DNA of 64,000 nt, taken from Tenderia sp965602225. GTDB lineage: Bacteria; Pseudomonadota; Gammaproteobacteria; Tenderiales; Tenderiaceae. Where the stretch lies: assembly GCA_965602225.1 (NCBI GenBank), contig CBFCYE010000008.1, positions 47,194-111,193 of the forward strand, read 5' to 3'. A program made the translations under genes and the position numbers. The notes beneath the pieces were generated by a model. That model was given only the letters and a program-made list of their open reading frames with translations. It did not search any database and was not told the origin of the DNA. Below are positions 36,145 through 44,916 of this stretch, piece after piece; position 1 is the first letter of the stretch, and each line of letters begins with the position of its first letter.

Positions 36145-37224
36145 GTGAAAGCATCTATACGCGCCAAACTGGAGAATCTCTCCGAACGGCTGCAAGAAAT
36201 CAGTGCGCTGCTGTCTGACCCAGGCACCATCGCCGATCAAAACAAGTTCCGCGCCCTGTCGCAGGAATATGCCGAGCTAGACCCGGTCATCGACTGCTTT
36301 AATAGGCATCAGCAGGCCGAGGAAGACATTGAAACCTCGCAAGAGATGATGTCCGATCCAGATATGAAAGAGCTGGCCGAAGACGAATTCAAGTCTGCCA
36401 AAAAACTCCGCGATCAGCTGGAAGACGAACTGCAGAAACTGCTGTTACCGAAAGACCCTAACGACGACAAAAACATCTATCTCGAAATTCGCGCTGGCAC
36501 CGGCGGCGACGAGGCTGCCATTTTCTCCGGCGACCTGTTCCGCATGTATACACGTTATGCCGAGCAACAGGGCTGGCAGGTTGAAATAATAAGCGAAAAC
36601 CAAGGTGAACACGGCGGCTACAAAGAGGTCATCTCGCGCGTCATCGGTCACGGCGCCTTCTCAAAGATGAAGTTTGAATCCGGCGCGCATCGCGTTCAGC
36701 GCGTGCCCGAGACCGAATCGCAAGGTCGCATCCACACCTCAGCCTGCACCGTCGCTGTCATGCCAGAACCTGACGAACTGGAAAAGATCGACATCAATAC
36801 ATCCGACCTGAAAGTAGACACCTTCCGCGCCTCCGGTGCCGGTGGTCAGCACGTCAACAAAACCGACTCAGCCATCCGCCTGACCCATCTGCCCTCAGGC
36901 ATTGTGGTGGAGTGTCAGGACGAGCGTTCACAACACAAAAACCGTGCCCGCGCCATGTCCCTGTTGCAAGCCAAACTCAACTCGCAACAACAAGACAAGG
37001 CCGCCGCCGAACAGGCCAGCACCCGCCGCCAACTGGTGGGCAGTGGCGACCGTTCAGAGCGCATCCGCACCTACAACTATCCACAGGGACGGATCACCGA
37101 TCACCGTATCAATCTAACCCTGTACAAACTAGATGATGTGATGACAGGTGGACTGGCTCAGGTCATCGACCCACTCACCAACGAATACCAGGCCGACCAG
37201 TTGGCCGCTATGGGTGATGAATAA
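36145..37224 (+). CDS. prfA: Peptide chain release factor 1
   Basis: The 359-aa class I release factor reads UAA and UAG. It has the PxT-region recognition domain, and GAGGQHVNK carries the GGQ that triggers peptidyl-tRNA hydrolysis. Its Gln is the substrate of PrmC, encoded next. It starts at GTG 36145, two bases after the hemA stop, with AATAAC rather than a clear ribosome site, suggesting coupling. Confidence 0.96.
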   Translation: MKASIRAKLENLSERLQEISALLSDPGTIADQNKFRALSQEYAELDPVIDCFNRHQQAEEDIETSQEMMSDPDMKELAEDEFKSAKKLRDQLEDELQKLLLPKDPNDDKNIYLEIRAGTGGDEAAIFSGDLFRMYTRYAEQQGWQVEIISENQGEHGGYKEVISRVIGHGAFSKMKFESGAHRVQRVPETESQGRIHTSACTVAVMPEPDELEKIDINTSDLKVDTFRASGAGGQHVNKTDSAIRLTHLPSGIVVECQDERSQHKNRARAMSLLQAKLNSQQQDKAAAEQASTRRQLVGSGDRSERIRTYNYPQGRITDHRINLTLYKLDDVMTGGLAQVIDPLTNEYQADQLAAMGDE

Positions 37225-37246
37225 CACGGCTATCATTGTTGATTGA

Positions 37247-38071
37247 ATGAACATCACCGCCGCACTCCAACAAGCCAAACAGAAAATCGACAGCATTGAT
37301 GCCGAGGCCCTGCTGGCCCACGTACTGGATAAAAATCGCAGCTACTTCCGCACCTGGCCCGAACGAGAAATCGAAAGCCAACCACTTGAGCAGTTCCAGC
37401 AACTGGTCACACGTCGGGCAGCAGGTGAACCGCTGGCCTACCTGACCGGCTGGCGTGAATTCTGGTCTCTATTATTACAAGTCAGCCCCGCCACCCTGAT
37501 CCCCCGCCCTGACACCGAACTGCTAGTGGAACAGGCGCTGAAAATAATCCCGGCCGATGCCAACTGGCAGATCGCAGATCTCGGCACAGGCTCTGGCGCC
37601 ATCGCCCTAGCCATCGCCAGCGAGCGACCAAACTGTCACGTAGTTGCCACCGACATCAGCACAGCAGCCCTAGCGGTTGCCCAGGCCAACGCCCAGCGAC
37701 TCAACATCAACAACGTCGAATTCCGTCAGGGCAGTTGGCATGAAGCATTAAAAGATGGCGAACAGTTTCAACTCATCGCCTCCAACCCACCCTATATCGA
37801 TGCCGACGATAAACACCTGCAACACGATGGCCTGCCGCACGAACCACTAAATGCACTAACACCCGGAACAGATGGCTTGGCAGCCATCCGCACAATTACC
37901 AAACAGATGAAAAAACACCTTTGCCCACCTGGCTGGCTATTGCTGGAACATGGTTATGACCAAGGTCAAGCAGTGCGGGAATTATTGAACCAGCATGATT
38001 ATTCCGAGCCCCACACCCAAAAGGATCTGAGCAACAACGACCGCCTGACTTTGGCAACTTTTAGCCACTGA
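37247..38071 (+). CDS. prmC: Release factor glutamine methyltransferase
   Basis: The 274-aa SAM-dependent enzyme methylates the GGQ glutamine of RF1 and RF2. It has an N-terminal helical domain (about 1-75), SAM site DLGTGSGAIALAIA (near 110), and the catalytic SNPPYI motif. It lies 22 bp after prfA. Its last 11 bp overlap, tail to tail, the end of the convergent PqqD-HprK gene. Confidence 0.95.
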   Translation: MNITAALQQAKQKIDSIDAEALLAHVLDKNRSYFRTWPEREIESQPLEQFQQLVTRRAAGEPLAYLTGWREFWSLLLQVSPATLIPRPDTELLVEQALKIIPADANWQIADLGTGSGAIALAIASERPNCHVVATDISTAALAVAQANAQRLNINNVEFRQGSWHEALKDGEQFQLIASNPPYIDADDKHLQHDGLPHEPLNALTPGTDGLAAIRTITKQMKKHLCPPGWLLLEHGYDQGQAVRELLNQHDYSEPHTQKDLSNNDRLTLATFSH

Positions 38072-39218
38072 GTGAGCGCACCAGACTAACGGCCTTAGCC
38101 GAGTCAGACACTGCCAATGAATAGCATGGCGTAGATTCAACCCATTCCACCAACCGACGTACTTTTTCTTTATCAAGCCCGGACGGAATGAGCAAACATT
38201 CATCCATCAAACGCTGCATGGCATCAATGCCCTGCAATGGCTTCAAACAAGTTTCGGCCTCTGGGTCATACTGAGGGAAAATAATTGCCCCGACCGGCCG
38301 AGCAACATCTGCATCAGAAAACGAGGCTGGCGGCAAATAGCGCACCCACTTGCCATCACTGCGATGATGGCGAGCCAACGCCCTAACTTGCGGATAATAT
38401 TCCGCCACCACATCGACACCTGCATCTTTGACACCGATGGATAACGGCGCTGGAGAAACCGTAAAGCCAGCCTCATGGATCAGCGCGATCTCATCACTGA
38501 ACAATTCAAAACCACTCGCCATCAAAATAGTTACCAGGGTTGATTTACCACTCCCCGGCGCAGCAGGAAAAATAAAACACTGCTTACCATCACTCACCAC
38601 CCCGGCATGAATATCAAGAAAGAAATCACGATTTAATACAGCTGCCTGCCAGACAAGGCTTTTAGCCAACGGCCCAATGGATTCCAGCTTTTCACTTGTA
38701 AAATAGACATTGTCATCGCGCACCAAATAAATTTGATCATCACGATAAATGACATCCAACACAATATCAAAAGAGCCCTGCTTTTCTTTTCGCAGATGAT
38801 GCAATATTGGATCAATCAGTTCCAACTGAGCAACATCGCTAAAACGTATACAGACCGAAGATCCCAGTAGCTGGTAATGACGTTCAGCAACAATTTCTGC
38901 TGTTGTTGCCGCCTTATCTTCATCCTCTAAAACCGGCCACTGTAATGAGCTCTGATCTATCTCCTCTAAAGAATCAGCCTCAGCTATTTCCTGTAAAACC
39001 AGCTCACTTTTGTGCATATAGTCGCCAGCTTGCTCAGGGCTGAGATCAAAGGTTTGTTGCAGCGCGGCTAAAATTTCAGCGTCATCCAAACCATCTTCCA
39101 ACAAAAACCAGATGTATGCAGCGGAGGTATTGAGCCGATATAGCCTTTGCGCTCGCTCAGAAAACAGCAGCCCTTCATCCCCCAGAATAAACAACTCAGT
39201 TCCTTCTGCTATCTGCAC
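38061..39218 (-). CDS. PqqD-domain / HprK-related kinase A fusion (HPr-rel-A type)
   Basis: The 385-aa protein combines a PqqD-like peptide-binding domain (about 1-90, with FSERAQRLYRLNTSAAYIW) and an HPr kinase-related domain (about 115-385). The kinase part has DIHAGVVSDGKQ (202-212), P-loop APGSGKST (220-227) and Walker B-like SDE (241-243). PqqD domains are usually leader-binding elements in RiPP pathways, and HprK-like enzymes phosphorylate Ser or Thr of small partners. It starts at GTG with AGGGGG 5 nt upstream, 10 bp after the nucleotidyltransferase stop. TIGRFAM-type HPr-rel-A systems keep PqqD and kinase separate more often; here they are one chain. Confidence 0.85.
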   Translation of the reverse strand: MQIAEGTELFILGDEGLLFSERAQRLYRLNTSAAYIWFLLEDGLDDAEILAALQQTFDLSPEQAGDYMHKSELVLQEIAEADSLEEIDQSSLQWPVLEDEDKAATTAEIVAERHYQLLGSSVCIRFSDVAQLELIDPILHHLRKEKQGSFDIVLDVIYRDDQIYLVRDDNVYFTSEKLESIGPLAKSLVWQAAVLNRDFFLDIHAGVVSDGKQCFIFPAAPGSGKSTLVTILMASGFELFSDEIALIHEAGFTVSPAPLSIGVKDAGVDVVAEYYPQVRALARHHRSDGKWVRYLPPASFSDADVARPVGAIIFPQYDPEAETCLKPLQGIDAMQRLMDECLLIPSGLDKEKVRRLVEWVESTPCYSLAVSDSAKAVSLVRSLSG

Positions 39219-39228
39219 AACACCCCCT

Positions 39229-40383
39229 CTAACTTCGCTTCTTTAATAACTTCCAAACCGGCAATGCAAAATAGTCGTGTAACAACTTCAACGGATAGTA
39301 GGCAAAAAACATTGAATCGGGGATGTTCAGCGTGGCGAAATGCTGCACTCGCGGCTGGGTAATAGTGCGAAATAAATAATTAAATTTATCACTTAATCGC
39401 TCCCGCATTTTCAGATGAAAAGCTGAATAGGTGTAAATAGAAGCTCCATCCGCTGTTCGGGAAAAAAAGTCTGTTGCAATCTGTTTGCCCCAGGTGCTGG
39501 CAAGGGCATCCTTATCTTTCCATTGAAGCACACGCTCTGGCAACTGCAATGACAGCAATTGCTCAGCAATTGCCAAACTCAACCGGACAATACGCGCCAT
39601 ACCCTGACGCTCAGAGCGATCAAAGACTTGATCCCAGGCCAAATCCGGATGGCTATTCACAAACTCTGCCAAGTCCGCCACCCACTTAAGCATGGTCCAT
39701 TTCTCCTTGCTGCCATGCAGACAGAGAATGATTAGCTCATCTTCAGCAGTAAAACTTTTTACATTATGGCCATTAAACTGAACCTCTATACTTCTGCCCC
39801 ACAAGGCTTCATAGTCAATATCCACCGCCAGTGTTCGCGGGGCAAACTCCCAGTGCGGCTCAACAGGCGCTCCCTTACCAAACAGAATGTCCTGCCCGGC
39901 ATAACCCACAAATGCTTGCCACTGCCTGGGAGTTAAATTGTGCCCACCTTGATAACCAAGCTGATTCAGCAATGTCAAAGCCGGCTCTATTTGCTCATGA
40001 GGAACCAGAAAATCAAGATCTGCGAATGAACGTAAAGACAAGTCGCCAAAAGCCTTCATAGCCAATAATGGCCCCTTGAAGGGAATGGCCGAGATTCCAT
40101 TTGCAGCAAAGGCCAACAAAATTTTGCTTAACTGATCGGCAATGATTTGGTTATGCCCGGCACAACTATTTAAATGTATTTGGCAGGCCTCTCGAATTTC
40201 AGCAGGCACCACATCTGCCTCCTGACGTAACAATGCACGACACAGCAACGCATTGACACTATGCTGGTAGGCCAATTCAACCAGGCGGGTCCAGTCTATA
40301 TTTGCAGAATGATTATTATCGAGAGGCTTTGGATCGCAAGAGAGCAATCCGAGAAGTAGTTGATCTGGCGTTATTTCGTCCAT
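39229..40383 (-). CDS. NTP_transf_5-family nucleotidyltransferase
   Basis: The 384-aa protein belongs to the uncharacterised nucleotidyltransferase family PF14907. The family core is seen at about 100-135: IPFKGPLLAMKAFGDLSLRS followed by FADLDFLVP, whose paired Asp residues would bind metal. HWEFAPR and ELIILCLHGSKEKW are further family-like segments. Relatives occur beside HprK-like kinases in HPr-rel-A loci and in some lasso peptide clusters. There is no good ribosome site; a 9-bp hairpin ends 10 bp upstream of the ATG. It is the middle gene between the small peptide and the kinase. Confidence 0.83.
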   Translation of the reverse strand: MDEITPDQLLLGLLSCDPKPLDNNHSANIDWTRLVELAYQHSVNALLCRALLRQEADVVPAEIREACQIHLNSCAGHNQIIADQLSKILLAFAANGISAIPFKGPLLAMKAFGDLSLRSFADLDFLVPHEQIEPALTLLNQLGYQGGHNLTPRQWQAFVGYAGQDILFGKGAPVEPHWEFAPRTLAVDIDYEALWGRSIEVQFNGHNVKSFTAEDELIILCLHGSKEKWTMLKWVADLAEFVNSHPDLAWDQVFDRSERQGMARIVRLSLAIAEQLLSLQLPERVLQWKDKDALASTWGKQIATDFFSRTADGASIYTYSAFHLKMRERLSDKFNYLFRTITQPRVQHFATLNIPDSMFFAYYPLKLLHDYFALPVWKLLKKRS

Positions 40384-40392
40384 TGAAACAAC

Positions 40393-40418
40393 AGCCGCCC
40401 CTTTTATCGGGGGCGGCT
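40393..40418 (-). other. Intercistronic hairpin between peptide gene and nucleotidyltransferase
   Basis: AGCCGCCCC (40393-40401) and GGGGCGGCT (40410-40418) make a perfect 9-bp stem with an 8-nt loop. In the leftward transcript it comes 26 nt after the peptide stop codon and just before the nucleotidyltransferase ATG. The following U-run is weak (TGTTGTTTC). It could act as a partial terminator or stability element giving more peptide than enzyme. Confidence 0.6.
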
Positions 40419-40443
40419 AGAGCTCTAAGCAAGAGAAGTTTTT

Positions 40444-40632
40444 CTAGTCCTGAGGGCGATCCACCACTGTCGTCCCGCCAGAAACAACAGCAGCACTAGC
40501 CGTCTTGCTATTTACCGACAACAGCAAACCCACCGCAGGTGCTACCACAGCGGCCTTACCGGCTGTCTTGAGAAAATGACGCTTACCTTGATCCAGGCTC
40601 TCGTCCCGAACTGAAACTTCTTTCTTATCCAT
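40444..40632 (-). CDS. 62-aa Tat-like leader peptide, candidate substrate of the kinase/nucleotidyltransferase pair
   Basis: The small protein has an acidic-polar N-terminus (1-16), a Tat-like motif GKRHFLK (16-22, KR in place of RR), and a weakly hydrophobic segment (24-40). An AXA signal-peptidase site (Ala45-Ser46-Ala47) would leave a 15-residue tail, 48-62. The tail contains Ser51, Thr54 and Thr55 as possible phospho-acceptors and ends in DRPQD. AGGGGG lies about 5 nt before the ATG. It is the first gene of the leftward peptide-nucleotidyltransferase-kinase unit. Export and modification are inferences; no homologue is recognised. Confidence 0.7.
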   Translation of the reverse strand: MDKKEVSVRDESLDQGKRHFLKTAGKAAVVAPAVGLLLSVNSKTASAAVVSGGTTVVDRPQD

Positions 40633-40795
40633 ATAACCCCCTACACGATTTAGAATTTAGGTGCTTGAATATTAGCACACGCAAATACACATTAAAACCC
40701 CTACCAATACAATGGCAATATACACAATTGAGATAATCGACTCAACAGACTAAAACTGTAGGTAAAATACCCATCCACATAAATAAAACTCAAAA

Positions 40796-41203
40796 ATGAC
40801 AACCATTAAACTCCCCAGACCCTTGGTCAACCACATCCTGAGCCAGGCACAGCAATCACCGGAAAGTGAAATCTGCGGCCTAATTGGCGGACAAGGTCAA
40901 AACGCCCAGCGCTGCTACCCCATCGACAATGCTGCAGCCGATCAAACTCGTCGCTACCAAATGAACCCTAAAGAGCAGATCGACGCCATGCGCCAGATGC
41001 GCGACAACGATGAAGAACTGATCGCCATCTATCACTCACACCCACACGCCCCGGCACTGCCGTCCGTCACCGACCTTAACGAGGCCGAATATCCTGAAGC
41101 CGCCTATTTAATAGTCTCACTGAATACGACTGGCGTTTTAGAGATGACCGCTTTTTTAATCAAAGACAAACAGGCCAGCGAAATAACACTTGAGCTAACT
41201 TAA
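40796..41203 (+). CDS. M67-family JAMM/MPN metallopeptidase
   Basis: The 135-aa zinc isopeptidase/peptidase has JAMM residues Glu25 (PESEICGLIGG) and His80-x-His82-x10-Asp93 (HSHPHAPALPSVTD). Bacterial members cut C-terminal tails from small ubiquitin-like sulfur carriers or amide-linked groups. No ThiS/CysO-like carrier or ThiF/MoeB gene is adjacent. It is divergent from the 62-aa peptide gene across 163 bp, so it may be part of that locus or an independent sulfur-metabolism gene. There is no clear ribosome site. Confidence 0.88.
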   Translation: MTTIKLPRPLVNHILSQAQQSPESEICGLIGGQGQNAQRCYPIDNAAADQTRRYQMNPKEQIDAMRQMRDNDEELIAIYHSHPHAPALPSVTDLNEAEYPEAAYLIVSLNTTGVLEMTAFLIKDKQASEITLELT

Positions 41204-41211
41204 GACACCCC

Positions 41212-41757
41212 TTACCACATCAAGTCATCCGGAATCTTATAGTCGGCATACGGATCATCTTCATCCAACTCTGGCTCTGCGGCATGTTCAGACATGATGA
41301 TGCATTGCTCATCACGTTGTTTTATTTTTTCCGCCACGGGCATAGGTACCAGTTCGTAGCGTTCACCGAGTTTGGCGATGGCCAGGCGGCCAGTGGTGAG
41401 ATGTGTATGTATCTGCTGTGAAACATAGATGCGCTTGACCACATTGGCATCGGTGAAGTTATAGGCAATATCGCCATCACGCTCTTCAACACAATTGCTT
41501 TCGATCAGCTGCTTAATTTGGGCGGCGATGGCCTTGCGCTCCGCCTCTGCCTTTTGCTGCTGATTAAGCTGGCGGTCGCGCTCGACCTTTTCAGCATGGG
41601 CCTTTTGCGCCAACAATTTTGCTTCGTCTACTTGAGTGGCCGCCCCCTTTGGAGTCTTCTGCTTTTTGTTTTTATATTGGCTCTGCTTGACCTTTTGCGC
41701 CTTGTTTTTATCAACCAGGCCGCTCTTTTTCAGCTGTTCAAAAAGTGAATTTCCCAT
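41212..41757 (-). CDS. DUF2058 family protein (YaiL-like)
   Basis: The 181-aa, strongly charged protein begins with MGNSLFEQLKKSGLVDKNKA and a lysine-rich coiled-coil region (about 20-85), then a compact C-terminal domain (about 90-160, YNFTDANVVKRIYVSQ). It matches the DUF2058 nucleoprotein/polynucleotide-associated family. The function is unknown, but basic content suggests nucleic acid association. It converges on the JAMM peptidase gene with an 8-bp gap. Confidence 0.85.
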   Translation of the reverse strand: MGNSLFEQLKKSGLVDKNKAQKVKQSQYKNKKQKTPKGAATQVDEAKLLAQKAHAEKVERDRQLNQQQKAEAERKAIAAQIKQLIESNCVEERDGDIAYNFTDANVVKRIYVSQQIHTHLTTGRLAIAKLGERYELVPMPVAEKIKQRDEQCIIMSEHAAEPELDEDDPYADYKIPDDLMW

Positions 41758-41877
41758 GAGTGTGCTCCGGTGGATCTAAGTTATGACGATACAATAATTT
41801 CTAGGTTACTGGGTTTTTGGTTAATGCCATACATACAACAACAGCATGACTGTTACCGTTACGCCGTTCGCAGAATT

Positions 41878-43227
41878 TCAATCACCATCAGTGTGAGCCA
41901 TGCGCCGTATGCGGCGGACTAAAAAAAACACCACTCCAACAACAACAGGAATAGAGATACCCGTTGCCAGCTCTGTATCTAGTTTGATACCTGCCGCCTT
42001 GATGGCTTTTAAGCCGTACGAGGTCAGCCCAAGCAGGTAGTAACTGAGCACGACGATTGATAAACCCTCTACAGTTTCCTGCAAACGCAGTTGCAGGTGG
42101 GCGCGCTTATCCATTGAGTGCAACAGGTCGCGACTCTGTTTTTCCATGGAGATTTCTACCCGGGTGCGCAATAAAGATGAGGCGCGTTCAACGCGAGTCG
42201 AGAGCGTTTCCAGCTTGTTGTGAACCAGGGCACAGGTACCCATGGCTGATGTCAGGCGCTGTTCCATAAATTCCTTAATCATCTGCTGGCCCTGGATACG
42301 TTTTTCACGTAACTCGGACACACGTAGCTTGACGATTTCATAGTACATGGATGAAGCATTAAAACGCTGACTGCTCTTGGCAGAGATGCGCTCTATCTCT
42401 GCCGCCAACTGTGTTAATTCATTCAATAGCCGCTGTTCACCCTCAACAGACTCAAGCTTGATATTGTTTTCTGTTAACGCTGCCAGTCGTTCATCAAAGC
42501 GAGCCAATTGCGGGATATAACTACGCATCATCGGCACCGGCAACATCGCCAGCATGCGATAGGTTTCGATCTCTAGCAGGCGCCTCACCAAACGACCAGC
42601 CTGGCGACGGCGTAACTCTACATCGTGAATCAGGATACGACCAAAACCATCGCTGTGAATCTGATTATCAGTCCAGACAACCGCATTGCCCGCCGCCACC
42701 TCAGCACCAATCACCGTATTTGACGCAAATAACAACGACAACTCTTTCAGGCCGCGCCGTGGTCGCTCGCTGGAATCAAAGGCAATGTGTGTGGCAACAA
42801 TAATTTCACCCGGCAGCGTCTCCAGCCATTCTTTGGGCACGTAATTAATCGCCGGTTCGGCAAATGGCGTTTCAAACGGGGCATTATGAAAAAATGTATA
42901 AGTGGAATATTCGGTATGCCGTTCCCAGGTGATTCGAAACGCACCCAGCATGGCAGAGAAATGATCGCCATGCAGTGTCGGTGGCGCAACGTCATAACGT
43001 TCACATAGCTGCGCAATAAGACTGCGTTCACGGCTAGCCAGATCGTTATCACAAAGCAGCACCAGGTGTGATATTTGTATCGGCGCTTCCAGCAGCTCAA
43101 CAGCTCCGGCATGCAATTCATTGTGTAGTTTAAAACGTTGGTCATGCTCAGCCAGCCCCAACAACTTATTTTTCAAGGGGGCGGCGGCTTCAGCCAACGA
43201 CTGTGATGCTGTTGTCTCATTATTCAT
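41878..43227 (-). CDS. DUF3422 family membrane protein
   Basis: The 449-aa protein has a large soluble N-terminal domain (about 1-260), a long coiled-coil stretch (about 260-385) and two C-terminal membrane helices (about 390-440), ending in a basic RRIRRMAHTDGD. It matches DUF3422, common in proteobacteria and of unknown function; the build is like CorA-type or tethering proteins. ATG 43227 has AAGGAAG upstream and is chosen over a TTG seven codons earlier. Confidence 0.85.
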   Translation of the reverse strand: MNNETTASQSLAEAAAPLKNKLLGLAEHDQRFKLHNELHAGAVELLEAPIQISHLVLLCDNDLASRERSLIAQLCERYDVAPPTLHGDHFSAMLGAFRITWERHTEYSTYTFFHNAPFETPFAEPAINYVPKEWLETLPGEIIVATHIAFDSSERPRRGLKELSLLFASNTVIGAEVAAGNAVVWTDNQIHSDGFGRILIHDVELRRRQAGRLVRRLLEIETYRMLAMLPVPMMRSYIPQLARFDERLAALTENNIKLESVEGEQRLLNELTQLAAEIERISAKSSQRFNASSMYYEIVKLRVSELREKRIQGQQMIKEFMEQRLTSAMGTCALVHNKLETLSTRVERASSLLRTRVEISMEKQSRDLLHSMDKRAHLQLRLQETVEGLSIVVLSYYLLGLTSYGLKAIKAAGIKLDTELATGISIPVVVGVVFFLVRRIRRMAHTDGD

Positions 43228-43310
43228 ATCTGTTTTTGCTTCCTTCAACAGTCTATATCAGCGGCATTTCATCATAACCAGACTACAGCCGCATGACAAT
43301 TTAGAACGAC

Positions 43311-43343
43311 AAAAGGCGGAGTGAACAAAGCACGCCGCCTTTT
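43311..43343 (-). terminator. Terminator of the gatCAB operon
   Basis: AAAAGGCGG, a 15-nt loop, and CCGCCTTTT form a stem with flanking A and T runs, placed 23 bp beyond the gatB stop in the leftward direction. Confidence 0.8.
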
Positions 43344-43365
43344 GTTTAAAGCAAACCGAAAAGAC

Positions 43366-44799
43366 TTAGCCTTGCAACTTGGCCTTTAACAACTGATTCA
43401 CCTGACCAGGATTGGCCTTGCCTTGCGAGGCCTTCATGATCTGACCAACAAAGAAACCCAATACCTTTTCGTTACCACCGCGGTACTGCTCTACCTGGGC
43501 CTGATTGTTGGCCAGGACTTCATCAACGATCTTTTCAATCGCACCGCTGTCGGTCACCTGCTTCAGACCTTTGGCTTCGATGACGGCATCAGCATCACCC
43601 TCGCCAGCCCACATGGCAGAAAAGACCTGCTTGGCAATCTTGCCGGAGATGGTGTTGTCTTTAATGCGTTTAATCATGCCGCCGAGCATTTCGGCGCTGA
43701 CCGGACTTTCGCTCAAGGCTGTAGCGTCTTTGTTTAACGCTCCCAGCAGTTCGCCGATGACCCAGTTGGCGGCAAGCTTGGCATCTTCACCCGCTTTGGC
43801 AACCGCTTCAAAAAAATCTGACAAGGCACGATCGCCGGTTAGGGTGCTGGCATCTTCTGCCTTCAAACCATAATCAGCAATAAAACGGCTCCGCTTGGCA
43901 CCCGGCAATTCCGGCAGCGTTGCACGGATGGCCTCGATGTAGGCTTCGTCGATCACTACCGGCAACAGATCGGGGTCGGGGAAATAACGATAATCGAACG
44001 CCTCTTCTTTACTGCGCATGGAACGGGTTTCATTTTTGTCTGGATCGTAGAGCCGGGTTTCTTGCACAACTTTACCGCCAGCTTCAATCACATCAATCTG
44101 ACGCTCTACTTCAATATTGATGGCACGCTCGACAAAACGGAAGGAGTTGATGTTTTTCAATTCGGCGCGGGTACCATACTCTTCCTGACCCTTAGGACGA
44201 ACCGAAACGTTGGCATCACAACGAAACGAACCTTCCTGCATGTTACCGTCACAGATTTCCAGGTATTGCACCAGTGAGTGGATCTTTTTCATATAGGCGA
44301 CCGCTTCTTTAGCGCTGCGCATATCGGGTTCAGAAACAATCTCCAGCAATGGCGTGCCGGCACGATTCAAGTCGATCCCGGTCATGCCATGAAAGTCTTC
44401 ATGCAGCGACTTGCCGGCATCCTCTTCAAGATGGGCACGGGTAATACCAATGGTTTTTATTGTGCCGTCTTCCAGTTCAATTTCCAAATGGCCCTTGGCG
44501 ACAATCGGGTGATCCATCTGACTGATCTGATAACCCTTGGGTAGATCAGGATAGAAATAGTTTTTACGCGCGAATACCGAACGACGCGTGATTTCGCAAT
44601 CATTGGCCAGACCAAACTTGACCGCCATCCGCAGTGCTTCTTTATTAAAAACTGGCAAGACACCGGGCAGCCCCAGATCAACGGTACAGGCCTGGGTATT
44701 AGGCTCAGCACCATAGGCGGTAGAGGCACCGGAAAAAATCTTACTCTTGGTCGCAAGCTGGGCGTGAATTTCCAGACCGATGACGACTTCCCATTGCAT
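43366..44799 (-). CDS. gatB: Aspartyl/glutamyl-tRNA amidotransferase subunit B
   Basis: The 477-aa subunit of GatCAB activates the misacylated tRNA with ATP. It has VIGLEIHAQLATKSKIFSG at the N-terminus, NRAGTPLLEIVSEPD, and a C-terminal GatB/YqeY domain ending GQVNQLLKAKLQG. With GatA and GatC it makes Gln-tRNA(Gln) and/or Asn-tRNA(Asn). It is separated from gatA by a palindromic repeat. Confidence 0.96.
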   Translation of the reverse strand: MQWEVVIGLEIHAQLATKSKIFSGASTAYGAEPNTQACTVDLGLPGVLPVFNKEALRMAVKFGLANDCEITRRSVFARKNYFYPDLPKGYQISQMDHPIVAKGHLEIELEDGTIKTIGITRAHLEEDAGKSLHEDFHGMTGIDLNRAGTPLLEIVSEPDMRSAKEAVAYMKKIHSLVQYLEICDGNMQEGSFRCDANVSVRPKGQEEYGTRAELKNINSFRFVERAINIEVERQIDVIEAGGKVVQETRLYDPDKNETRSMRSKEEAFDYRYFPDPDLLPVVIDEAYIEAIRATLPELPGAKRSRFIADYGLKAEDASTLTGDRALSDFFEAVAKAGEDAKLAANWVIGELLGALNKDATALSESPVSAEMLGGMIKRIKDNTISGKIAKQVFSAMWAGEGDADAVIEAKGLKQVTDSGAIEKIVDEVLANNQAQVEQYRGGNEKVLGFFVGQIMKASQGKANPGQVNQLLKAKLQG

Positions 44800-44842
44800 G
44801 TTTGATTCCTCTTAACTCTTTTTCACCACCAAGGTGATCTTT

Positions 44843-44907
44843 GTAGGGCGAGCCCTACCCGCCAACACATCACCTTAATAGTTTCTGGCGGGTAAAACCC
44901 GCCCTAC
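44843..44907. repeat. GTAGGGCG-type palindromic repeat between gatA and gatB
   Basis: GTAGGGCG...CCCGCCA (44843-44863) and TGGCGGGT...CGCCCTAC (44886-44907) form an inverted repeat of the same kind as the one after priA. It sits inside the gatA-gatB gap and would fold in the mRNA. Confidence 0.65.
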
Positions 44908-44916
44908 GTTTTATCT

